Source: Candidatus Latescibacterota bacterium
GTDB taxonomy: Bacteria; Latescibacterota; UBA2968; UBA8231
Assembly: GCA_022826515.1 (NCBI GenBank)
Contig: JAJDUT010000045.1
Coordinates: 1-6,205, forward strand
Length of the DNA: 6,205 nt
Direction of reading: 5' to 3'
Shown here: in pieces, positions 1-5,672 of the stretch
How the letters are laid out: every line of letters begins with the position of its first letter
Numbering within the stretch: the first letter of the stretch is position 1
Notes under the pieces: model-generated
The model's database searches: none
What the model saw: only the letters and a program-made list of their open reading frames with translations
What the model was told of the DNA's origin: nothing
Translations under genes and position numbers: made by a program

Positions 1-32
1 TCTCGGTATGCAGTAACATGGCCGGTTATCAT
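1..32 (-). CDS. Clan AA (retropepsin-like) aspartic protease, 5' end only
   Basis: Only the first ten codons and part of the eleventh are in the window; they read MITGHVTAYR. This opening matches, from memory, the start of small clan AA aspartic proteases (the AF_0612/DTGF type), which begin with a similar first beta strand and carry the catalytic D-T-G motif some 25 residues later, outside this window. The ATG (32-30) overlaps the TGA of the 91-aa gene in an ATGA, so the two are translationally coupled. In bacterial genomes a homologue of that 91-aa protein is often followed by such a protease, which supports the call. The role of these cellular retropepsins is unknown. The family assignment rests on few residues plus context; the reading frame itself is clear. 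Confidence 0.6.
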   Translation of the reverse strand, partial: MITGHVTAYR

Positions 33-304
33 GCACCACTCGCCCTGTAGCGAGGGCCAAAGCGGCGAGCATACCGGGATCCGACACGCCTTGTCCACAT
101 TTGTGCATCAAGTCTGCGGGCAAGAAGCCGGTCGGATGCAGCCAATTCGTCCTGATCAATCTCATAAGCTCCCGTCTCAATGTCGATGACGACGAATTTA
201 CCTTCGTCATCAGGCCCAACATGGGGCCTTATCTCTCGGTCGTAAATCTCATCGCCACGACGAGCGAACTCCTCTTTGCTGTACCGAGGTTTTGGTACGG
301 TCAT
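29..304 (-). CDS. Conserved 91-aa hypothetical protein paired with a retropepsin-like protease
   Basis: The protein is 91 aa, charged and soluble, with no signal peptide or membrane segment. It has a basic, aromatic start (MTVPKPRYSKEEFARRG), a middle stretch of predicted beta strand (KFVVIDIETGAYEID, about residues 36-50), a helix (DELAASDRLLAR) and an Arg-rich end with RFGPR. I recognise this as a short uncharacterised family seen in cyanobacteria and other environmental bacteria, commonly directly upstream of a clan AA aspartic protease, as here. The start at 304 is chosen because AAGGAG lies 7 nt before it; an in-frame ATG at 322 would place this ribosome-binding site inside the gene. The two-gene layout with a small first protein recalls toxin-antitoxin or protease-substrate pairs, but no function is established. 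Confidence 0.8.
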   Translation of the reverse strand: MTVPKPRYSKEEFARRGDEIYDREIRPHVGPDDEGKFVVIDIETGAYEIDQDELAASDRLLARRLDAQMWTRRVGSRYARRFGPRYRASGA

Positions 305-346
305 TTTATTTCTCCTTTGCAATTACAGGCGGCCACGATCACTCTT

Positions 347-505
347 CTAAAGATACTGAACCTTGGCGGCCTCAGCCTCAACCTCGTAAAAGCGGCACTC
401 TTCGGGATTGTCGATAGTCAGAAGGGTGAGGTAATCCACCAGACGCGACCGGCTCAAATCGCATAGGCCGCTGCCAGAAACGGGCAACAGCTCCGCTCGT
501 TTCAT
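347..505 (-). pseudogene. 52-codon chimeric ORF: duplicated 5' end of the ATP-binding gene fused to an unrelated tail
   Basis: Reading leftward from ATG 505, the first 27 codons (MKRAELLPVSGSGL... to DYLT) match the start of the ATP-binding gene at 2189 with only two residue changes (E20 to S, A23 to V). After that the frame continues for 25 codons (starting LLTIDNPEECRFYEVEAE) that do not resemble the parent and that I do not recognise, then stops at TAG 349-347. The leader is duplicated too, including the ribosome-binding site, here GCGGAG instead of GAGGAG at the same spacing. It could be a translated micro-protein in the operon (47 nt after the methyltransferase, 42 nt before the next gene) or the scar of a deleted paralogue. 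The lack of any ATPase body favours a remnant. Confidence 0.55.
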
Positions 506-531
506 CGCACTGCTCCGCAATCTACCGTTAG
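426..531 (-). repeat. Direct repeat copy A (5' end and leader of the ATP-binding gene)
   Basis: This 106-bp stretch aligns without gaps to 2110-2215 at a constant offset of 1684 bp, with 14 mismatches counted by eye (about 87% identity). It covers the first 27 codons, the ATG, the ribosome-binding site and about 26 bp of leader. Similarity fades on both sides. Three of the mismatches inside the coding part fall in adjacent bases (446-448), and several others are silent, which suggests the copies drifted while coding. Confidence 0.85.
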
Positions 532-552
532 TCCTATCCGCCTACTCCGAAT

Positions 553-1362
553 TCACGCTTTTCTGGCGACGATCTCGCCCCACGCTTCTGCGGCAAACGC
601 CTCTGGCATCTCTCCCCACGTGAGGAATGAGGACTTTAGTTGGGCCAAGACCCGTTCGTCTGCTAGTCCGTATTCCACAAGCTGCTCAGAGAATTTAGAG
701 TCGCCGCACAACTCCGACAGAAAGTGCGCATTTCTCCGCGTGGACTCCGCATCCGCTGTCCAACAGTCATACGACGCGGAAACCTTGACAATATCGAATC
801 CTGCCTTGCGGAATAGTCCTGGCTGGCGACGGCCGCAATATGGATCCCCGCCATTTCGCTGCATTAGCTGAATAAATAGCTGTGAGAACTTTCCCAAGTG
901 GGAAAGCGTAGGCTCAAGCAGGAACCCTCCGAAATCGGCGTGTCTTGCGCCTACCAGCCCTCCCGACTTCAGTACTCGGCGAATCTCAGAGGTAGCTTGC
1001 TCTGGGTCGGCGATGTGCTCTAGGACTCCGTGAACGAAGACGACATCGAAGGACTCGTCATCAGCAGTCAGGCTGCAAAGGTCGTCCGTTTTGAACTCGA
1101 TTGTAGGGAGCCCATCGGTGAGGCGCTGAGCAAGATCGATTTGACTCGGCTCTCTGTCGATTCCTACGACGCGCCCAGGTGCCACGATCTCCGCGAGTCC
1201 TTTGGTTATTGTCCCAGGCCCACATCCACCGTCCAAGAGAGCCATCCCGGGTACAAGGTATTTCAGAAGAAACTGAGCGTGCGTGTCGGCTGTGCGCTCT
1301 TGGAAGAACCGAGCCGTGCGCTCATTGTAGCCAACAGAATACCGATTCATCCGTCTCGTCAC
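553..1362 (-). CDS. Class I SAM-dependent methyltransferase (UbiE-like)
   Basis: This 269-aa cytosolic protein has the Rossmann-like methyltransferase fold. Motif I is LLDGGCGPGTIT (residues 42-53; the usual form is LDxGCGPG), the acidic residue ending strand 2 is D69 in VVGID, an acidic motif follows at KTDDL (91-95), motif IV is FDVVFVHGVLEHI (105-117), and post-motif is RRVLKSGGLV (128-137). The C-terminal part (GGDPYCGRRQPGLFRKAGF, 171-189) is shared with UbiE/Coq5-like enzymes that act on small molecules; the substrate cannot be told. Start: GTG 1362 overlaps the TGA of the ATP-binding gene (GTGA), indicating translational coupling; an ATG four codons further in (1350) is the alternative. 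Neither has a strong ribosome-binding site of its own. Both the fold and the length look complete. Confidence 0.9.
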   Translation of the reverse strand: MTRRMNRYSVGYNERTARFFQERTADTHAQFLLKYLVPGMALLDGGCGPGTITKGLAEIVAPGRVVGIDREPSQIDLAQRLTDGLPTIEFKTDDLCSLTADDESFDVVFVHGVLEHIADPEQATSEIRRVLKSGGLVGARHADFGGFLLEPTLSHLGKFSQLFIQLMQRNGGDPYCGRRQPGLFRKAGFDIVKVSASYDCWTADAESTRRNAHFLSELCGDSKFSEQLVEYGLADERVLAQLKSSFLTWGEMPEAFAAEAWGEIVARKA

Positions 1363-2189
1363 CGTTCAGCTTCGGTACAGGGTGCCGAACCTCGGCGCAG
1401 CGTCAATCGCAAGTAGTCCTCCGTCGCCTCAAACTCTGGGTCAACGCCGTTGTGCGCCCGCATCAACGGAATGATCTTGTTCCGCACCCCCATGCCGCGT
1501 GCATCCGAATAGCTGTAGTCCCGCAACGTCTCAGAGATGAGCAGATTGCGCGGAACCCGTTGGCCAGCGATCATTTTTTCGACCGTCATGCCGTTTTGCA
1601 GTGCACCAGGGCTGAGTATCTCTATCCGGTCCGCATAACGGACCACCTCAATTTCCTCGTACCGCGTCCAATCCCGATGCGTCAGCGCATTGACAACGCC
1701 TTCGCGCAGCGCTTCCAGCGGATAGTGCCAGCGTCGTTCCCGACGCATGGACTCTTCCACTTGGTCCGCCTCTTCAGATACGAACGGCCGCATCGCATCG
1801 GCAAGGCGTTCAATCAGCCCCTTTTCCACCAGCTCACGACCCCCTGACAGCGCCTGCCAAAGATCGACCAGCGGCCCTTCAAGCACTTGATCGTCAAGGG
1901 CATCGTAGGTTTTCTCCTCCCCTTCAAAGCACATCCAGCGGATACCGGCATGGCGCAACAGGCGGCGCGGCCGATAGCCAAACAAGATCAACCCAGCGAT
2001 AGTACAGGCAGGCGGGCCGTCTTCCCGCTCAACCATAAACCCCAGCGCGCAAAGCCGCTCATTCCACTCCTCATCGGTCTCTGGCACTTCCCGGTCGCCG
2101 ACGATAGCAGTGAGGTAGTCTGCCAGCCGTTCCCGGCTCAAATCGCACAGGCCGCTGCCGGAAACGGGCAATAGCTCCGCGCGTTTCAT
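1359..2189 (-). CDS. ATP-binding protein, RecG C-terminal/HATPase_c_4 type, lacking the N-terminal AlbA_2 domain
   Basis: The 276-aa protein has a linker/winged region with DLSRERLADYL (16-26) and CTIAGLILFG (62-71), then a GHKL-type ATPase domain: N box LREGVVNALTHRDW (161-174; E163 and N167 are the expected Mg-ATP residues), DRIEILSPG (187-195) and a glycine-rich lid RGMGVRNKI (231-239). This is the C-terminal two thirds of the family often annotated as putative transcriptional regulators or RecG-like helicases; these are not helicases. Relatives begin with about 120 residues of AlbA_2/Schlafen-type DNA-binding domain; here the gene starts just past it. ATG 2189 is chosen over TTG 2204 because GAGGAG lies 7 nt before it. 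The start region is duplicated at 426-531. It follows the amidohydrolase gene by 35 nt and overlaps the methyltransferase. DNA binding, if any, would need another domain or partner. Confidence 0.85.
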   Translation of the reverse strand: MKRAELLPVSGSGLCDLSRERLADYLTAIVGDREVPETDEEWNERLCALGFMVEREDGPPACTIAGLILFGYRPRRLLRHAGIRWMCFEGEEKTYDALDDQVLEGPLVDLWQALSGGRELVEKGLIERLADAMRPFVSEEADQVEESMRRERRWHYPLEALREGVVNALTHRDWTRYEEIEVVRYADRIEILSPGALQNGMTVEKMIAGQRVPRNLLISETLRDYSYSDARGMGVRNKIIPLMRAHNGVDPEFEATEDYLRLTLRRGSAPCTEAER

Positions 2190-2215
2190 CGCACTGCTCC
2201 TCAATCTATCTTTAG
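2110..2215 (-). repeat. Direct repeat copy B (genuine start of the ATP-binding gene)
   Basis: This is the partner of 426-531, in the same orientation. It contains the leader (TAGATTGAGGAG), the ATG and codons 1-27 of the intact ATP-binding gene. The two copies flank that gene's body plus the whole methyltransferase gene, so recombination between them would remove about 1.7 kb and leave a single leader. Confidence 0.85.
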
Positions 2216-2224
2216 CTCCATCCC

Positions 2225-3103
2225 CTAGCGCCCCTTAAACCACAGCTTCATCGCCGTCCCACCCATAATCATCTCCTTCTCCGCCGCGGAAATATTCGGC
2301 AGATGGCAGTCGAGCAAATCCACCAGTTTTTGGTAGCCCGGCTCCACTACAATCCACGGCGAATCCGTACACCACATCATCCGATCCGCGCCATAGGCCC
2401 GATACACATCCTCGACCATGGACTGCATATCCCCGTAGGGCCAAGGCACCTTGGAAAACGCGTACTCCCCCGAAATTTTGACATAGACATTGGGAAAGCG
2501 AGACAGCGCCATCACTTGCGGATAGCTGGCCGGCGGCAGCGGCTCGGCGTCAAAGCGGGGACGGCCCCATTGGTCTGGCTCATTGGGCGTGGTTGGCATC
2601 ACGCCGAGATGGTCGAGGGAAATGTTCACGCCGGGAAAAGCCGCGGCCAGCAGTTCAATGCAGGGGAACTGGGCACCGCCGGTGTAGATGTTGATGTTGA
2701 GCCCCAACTCGTCCGCACACTCGAAAATCGCATAGGTCGCTAGGTCCTCGGCCCGCTGTGCGTCCGGGTCGCCCAACGCCCCCAGCCGAATCCCCTCAAT
2801 GCCGGTGGTGGCGACGAGCTCGCGCAGACGAGCGGGCGGGTCCGGGTCGCCCATGTCGATCAAGCCCGTCGCCGTAAAGCGGTCGGGCCACGTCTGCACG
2901 CAATGCGTGACATAGGCGTGCTGCTCGATTTCGGTGCCGTTCATTTCGATCAGCACGGCGCGGTCGATACCCGAAGCATCCATGTCGGCTATCAGCGCCT
3001 CTATGGGACAGGCGCGATCGGCCGGTGCGAGGCTGCTCAGCTCGCGGGGAAACCGCTCGCTCGGCAGGTCGAAGACGTGAACGTGTACATCGACTTTATC
3101 CAT
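2225..3103 (-). CDS. Amidohydrolase-2 family TIM-barrel hydrolase (COG3618-like)
   Basis: The 292-aa protein is a full-length amidohydrolase_2 (PF04909) member. It opens with the metal-binding strand DVHVHVF (H7, H9), has FPGVNISLDHLGV (156-168; H165) on a later strand, and ends with RMMWCTDSPW (241-250), where D247 is the conserved aspartate that binds metal and activates water. FPNVYVKISGEYAF (203-216) is the usual strand before it. Relatives hydrolyse lactones or decarboxylate ring acids; the substrate here is unknown. In the position after strand 4 (NINIYTGG) many relatives have a histidine, whereas this one has Y140. No signal peptide, so it should be cytosolic. AAGGA sits about 6 nt before ATG 3103. 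It follows the lipoprotein gene by 19 nt, so the two are very likely co-transcribed and may act on the same carbohydrate-derived compound. Confidence 0.88.
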   Translation of the reverse strand: MDKVDVHVHVFDLPSERFPRELSSLAPADRACPIEALIADMDASGIDRAVLIEMNGTEIEQHAYVTHCVQTWPDRFTATGLIDMGDPDPPARLRELVATTGIEGIRLGALGDPDAQRAEDLATYAIFECADELGLNINIYTGGAQFPCIELLAAAFPGVNISLDHLGVMPTTPNEPDQWGRPRFDAEPLPPASYPQVMALSRFPNVYVKISGEYAFSKVPWPYGDMQSMVEDVYRAYGADRMMWCTDSPWIVVEPGYQKLVDLLDCHLPNISAAEKEMIMGGTAMKLWFKGR

Positions 3104-3122
3104 CTGCGTCCTTTCTCTAAAG

Positions 3123-4079
3123 CTAGGGATCGAGATTTAGGTTCCAGCGCAACTCGCCGGGCGAGGCCGCGTGTAGGTAAATCGGATTCATCAGCTCGCT
3201 GCGGTAGCGCGCAAAGAGTATGGGATCGACAAAGCGCTCCGTCTGCGACCAGTCCCAATCTATGTAAGTAAATGCCTTGATGTTGGGATGGTGACGCAAA
3301 AAGCGGAGGAAGGGGATGAACCAATGAGGCCACGCCTGCTCGGCCCGGCCCAAGTCGGTAGTAACGGGCGTGACCACGCCGACGAGCACGGGGTAGCCGC
3401 GCTCCTGCGCCGCCTCGACAAAGGCGCGGCTGCGGCGCAGATCTTGCGGCGCGGCCACGTCAATCGACCACCAATCGACGTACTCATCCCCCGGATAGTA
3501 GGCCAAGTAATCAGAGCCGCCGTCGTCCTTCTGCGTCCACACCAGCGCCACGTGCTCCAAACCCCAGCGACCCCGCAGCGTTTGCTCTATGCGCCGCCAA
3601 GCCTCGACGTAACCCGTCGCCTCATAGGCACGCCAAGAGCTATTGAACGCGTAGCCCAACCGCAGCAAGGCCGGGCGCTCTAGCTGCTGCAACCCCCAGC
3701 AAAGCCGCTCAATCGCCTCGTCGAGTTGACCCTCGGCAATGGCCGCCTCGTAGGGCTGGCCGGCGGAGTTGAAACCAAGGTCGATTTGGGGCAAGCCGTA
3801 CCCTACGTGCTGGTCCAGATTCGCGAGCAACGCCAAATGCCAGTCGTAGGGCAGGTCGTGGAGCTCGTAGTACACGGCATAGAAAAGCGGCCGCGTGCGC
3901 TCCTCGGGGTCGAGCGGCCCATAGCTGAGCGCAGCCCCGTGCAAAATGCGCTCGCCGAGCGGCTCTAGGCGATGAAGGTGGTCGGTGCGCGCAGCAAAAT
4001 GGCCCAAGGGATCGGGTCCGAGCGAGGCCGCGTAGCAACCCGCCAGAACGAGGGCGAAGAACAACAGTAGAGAGCGCAT
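3123..4079 (-). CDS. Lipoprotein with glycoside hydrolase 26-like barrel, probably without catalytic glutamates
   Basis: The 318-aa protein starts with a type II signal peptide: MR, a hydrophobic run, and lipobox LVLAGC with C15 as the lipidated residue, so it is exported and membrane-anchored. The mature part resembles GH26-like TIM barrels: LLRLGYAFNSSW (138-149), EAWRRIEQTLR (159-169), VALVWTQ (177-183), YYPGDEYVDWWSID (194-207), PVLVGVVTP (230-238) and a closing FTYIDWDWS (270-278). In this fold the acid/base is the Glu in GYEFxxxW and the nucleophile is the Glu in PVxIxExTP; here these are A144 (GCG) and V235 (GTG). Each is one base from GAG. It may bind rather than cut a glycan. AGAGG precedes ATG 4079. 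It is the first gene of the leftward run. The family call is from motif memory, so GH26 itself is tentative. Confidence 0.65.
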   Translation of the reverse strand: MRSLLLFFALVLAGCYAASLGPDPLGHFAARTDHLHRLEPLGERILHGAALSYGPLDPEERTRPLFYAVYYELHDLPYDWHLALLANLDQHVGYGLPQIDLGFNSAGQPYEAAIAEGQLDEAIERLCWGLQQLERPALLRLGYAFNSSWRAYEATGYVEAWRRIEQTLRGRWGLEHVALVWTQKDDGGSDYLAYYPGDEYVDWWSIDVAAPQDLRRSRAFVEAAQERGYPVLVGVVTPVTTDLGRAEQAWPHWFIPFLRFLRHHPNIKAFTYIDWDWSQTERFVDPILFARYRSELMNPIYLHAASPGELRWNLNLDP

Positions 4080-4135
4080 GGCAGCAAACCTCTGAAGGAG
4101 CGGATGTTGTAATATAGCTATTCTGAATAACTTGA

Positions 4136-4156
4136 ACGATTCGAGACGCGAATCGT
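4136..4156. promoter_or_regulatory. Perfect inverted repeat in the divergent intergenic region (operator candidate)
   Basis: ACGATTCG and CGAATCGT are perfect 8-bp arms separated by AGACG. The site lies 57 bp from the lipoprotein start and about 218 bp from the dehydrogenase start, just behind a possible leftward -10 box (AATATA at 4111-4116 on this strand, TATATT leftward), so a bound dimer would sit near the -35 region of the lipoprotein operon. Four Ts follow on the right, too few for a good terminator, and no gene ends here. No regulator gene is nearby to match it. Confidence 0.4.
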
Positions 4157-4284
4157 CTTTTACATCCTATTCTGCGTCCATCTGCGAATGCTATATCGGA
4201 ATTTTGCAGGGGCGCTCAAAACCGCTCGCCGCGATGCGGACGACGTGGACAGTGGACCTAGAATTTTGGACTCGGAAAGATGCA

Positions 4285-4312
4285 TTGGCGGCGCAAAAAG
4301 AGCTTGTATATT
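4285..4312 (+). promoter_or_regulatory. Candidate sigma-70 promoter for the dehydrogenase gene
   Basis: TTGGCG (4285-4290) and TATATT (4307-4312) are separated by 16 bp, matching the -35 and -10 consensus at 4 and 5 of 6 positions. A start near 4319 would give a leader of about 55 nt. Directly downstream the 12-bp dyad TGTTGTGCAACA (4312-4323) covers the predicted start point and could be a repressor site. The remainder of the 294-bp gap (4080-4373) shows no convincing gene; an open frame running through 4188-4373 has no ribosome-binding site and no protein-like composition. Confidence 0.35.
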
Positions 4313-4373
4313 GTTGTGCAACATCAATAACAAAATCAATAGTTCGCTTTGCCTACGACGAGACGGAGAACAA

Positions 4374-5429
4374 ATGCCTAAAACCAATCGAGGCTGGTCC
4401 ATGGGCCGCCAGTGCAAACCGGCTGCTGAATACGACATGCGCGTCGCCCGCGGCCTGTTGCAACGAGCAAGCGCCCACTGGCCAGCGTATGCGATTGTCA
4501 CCACACCCAGCGCGTACGCCGCTGCCCGAGAACACCTAGTGCGCGAGCCAGCGGGCGTGGTCTTTGCCGAGTGGCTGGACTCGGCGCATCAGCAGGACCT
4601 CAGCGACCGGCTGCCAGCCGGGATCGAGCTGGTCATCGGCTTGGGCGGCGGCAAGGCCCTCGACGCTTCTAAGTTCGTGGCCCTCGACAAGGACGCCGAA
4701 CTGATCTTGGTGCCGACGATCCTCTCTTCCGGGGCGATCATCCACAGCCATGTGGCGCGGTGGGACGGCTATCAGACCGTGGGCGGTTTGGACGACTGGC
4801 CGTGGGTGGACTGCCAATACGTGCTCGTGGATGTCGATGTGGTCCTCAAGGCACCGGATTACTTGCACACCGCCGGACTAGGCGACATCCTCTGCGGTCA
4901 TGCGGGACTGGAGGAGTGGCGGCAGCGGGCAGCGTTGGGGCAAGGAGCGGCGTTCGACCCGGGGCTGGCGGCACAGCAGCTAGCCCATCACGAGTCGATC
5001 GCAAATTCTTTTGCCGCAACGCTCGATGCCAACGGACGGATGACCGAGGAGAGCGCGGCCAACATCGCGCAGCGGATTAAGGAGCGCGATAGCCAGCAGT
5101 TGAAAGCTCCCACGGAAAGCGGCGACCATCCGTTTTGGATCGCGCTGGAGACGGCCAACCAACGGACTTGGATCCACGGCGAGCTCGTGGCCTTGGGGGC
5201 GATGATCATCACGTGGTGCTGCGCGGGGGACACGGCGGGGTTGGCAAAGCGGTTGGACCGCTGTCGGGTGCGCTGGCGGCCTAGGCAAATGGGGCTAGAG
5301 CGCACGGCACTACAAAAGGGGCTGGCGTTTACACCGCGCTACATGGCGGAAAAAGGCGTCAACTCGGTGCTGCGAGAGCCGATTGAAGGAGTGCGCTTGG
5401 ATGCGCTGTGGAGCTTTTTGGAAGAATAG
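4374..5429 (+). CDS. Iron-dependent alcohol dehydrogenase family protein, glycerol-1-phosphate dehydrogenase-like
   Basis: The 351-aa cytosolic protein has the two-domain dehydroquinate synthase-like/Fe-ADH fold. The nucleotide-binding part holds IELVIGLGGGKALDASK (84-100), the NAD(P) diphosphate loop, then LVPTILSSGAIIHSH (112-126), LVDVDVVLKAP (151-161), TAGLGDILCGHAGLEEW (166-182), and in the helical domain GDHPFW (250-255) and WIHGELVALG (266-275). H252 and H268 are the two conserved metal-ligand histidines. The third ligand, an Asp after the SS/SN of the PTxLSxD motif in glycerol-1-phosphate and glycerol dehydrogenases, aligns with G120; H124 or H126 lie close by. So substrate and metal dependence are uncertain. 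ATG 4374 is chosen because GGAG precedes it by 6 nt; the frame stays open upstream to 4188 without a start signal. It is divergent from the lipoprotein operon. Confidence 0.75.
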   Translation: MPKTNRGWSMGRQCKPAAEYDMRVARGLLQRASAHWPAYAIVTTPSAYAAAREHLVREPAGVVFAEWLDSAHQQDLSDRLPAGIELVIGLGGGKALDASKFVALDKDAELILVPTILSSGAIIHSHVARWDGYQTVGGLDDWPWVDCQYVLVDVDVVLKAPDYLHTAGLGDILCGHAGLEEWRQRAALGQGAAFDPGLAAQQLAHHESIANSFAATLDANGRMTEESAANIAQRIKERDSQQLKAPTESGDHPFWIALETANQRTWIHGELVALGAMIITWCCAGDTAGLAKRLDRCRVRWRPRQMGLERTALQKGLAFTPRYMAEKGVNSVLREPIEGVRLDALWSFLEE

Positions 5430-5560
5430 GCTTTGTCATGCTGTTTGCTCAAGATAAACTCCGCGCAGCGGAGGCCACGCCTAAAGCCGGCACCCGTACG
5501 CGGTGGAGCGAGGAATCTTCTATCCAGGAGGCCCTTATGAGCTAAACAGCAAGTTGTGCT
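5430..5560. other. GC-rich hairpin stretch after the dehydrogenase gene, possible dispersed repeat
   Basis: No gene is visible. The stretch holds a perfect stem CTCCGC-GCA-GCGGAG (5459-5473) and a near-palindrome CACCCGTACGCGGTG further on. Its opening TTTGTCATGCTG (5432-5443) and the later GGAGCGAGGAATCTTC loosely resemble the intergenic repeats of form GTCATxCTGAGCG...GCGAAGxATCT that are scattered through many environmental genomes. Only one copy is in the window, so repetition cannot be shown here. The first hairpin lacks a T-run and is not a good terminator. Confidence 0.3.
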
Positions 5561-5562
5561 TC

Positions 5563-5606
5563 ATGAATAAAAATTTATTCATTTGCATAAAAAATTATGC
5601 AAATGA
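5563..5606. promoter_or_regulatory. Two overlapping AT-rich palindromes, candidate activator-binding sites
   Basis: Palindrome 1 (5563-5582) is ATGAATAAA-AA-TTTATTCAT with 9-bp perfect arms. Palindrome 2 (5579-5606) is TCATTTGCATAA-AAAA-TTATGCAAATGA with 12-bp perfect arms. They share TCAT (5579-5582), and their centres (5572.5 and 5592.5) are 20 bp apart, close to two helical turns. A further short dyad TTCATGAA (5560-5567) overlaps the left edge. Palindrome 2 is centred about 143 bp upstream of the -12 element at 5736, the range in which bEBP enhancers are found. No T-run follows either stem, so neither is a normal terminator. Binding by the downstream activator is an inference. Confidence 0.5.
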
Positions 5607-5672
5607 CGCGCAACAAGGGCTGAGTCGCACGCCGTAGAAATTCTTTCTTATATTTTAAGTCTCATGTTTTTC

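Noticed and set aside
101..466. 121-codon rightward frame opposite the 91-aa gene and the chimeric ORF
   Set aside because: It lies antisense to better supported genes and has no ribosome-binding site or family resemblance.
1179..1847. 222-codon rightward frame
   Set aside because: It is antisense to the methyltransferase and ATP-binding genes, His/Arg/Pro-rich in the way typical of shadow frames in GC-rich DNA.
426..2215. Insertion sequence or composite transposon explaining the direct repeats
   Set aside because: No transposase is present and the repeats have no terminal inverted ends or target-site duplications; they coincide with a gene start.
4188..4373. In-frame 62-codon N-terminal extension of the dehydrogenase
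   Set aside because: It has no ribosome-binding site, overlaps the candidate promoter, and its composition is unlike the family; ATG 4374 has GGAG at good spacing and gives the usual length.
4132..4539. 135-codon rightward frame over the divergent region
   Set aside because: It overlaps the dehydrogenase start in another frame, has no recognisable motif and no start signal.
5579..5606. 12-bp AT-rich stem read as a terminator for the dehydrogenase gene
   Set aside because: No T-run follows on either strand, and a much better terminator lies at 5673-5705.
5459..5606. CRISPR-like array from the run of dyads
   Set aside because: The dyads differ in sequence and spacing, and no repeated unit with spacers is present.
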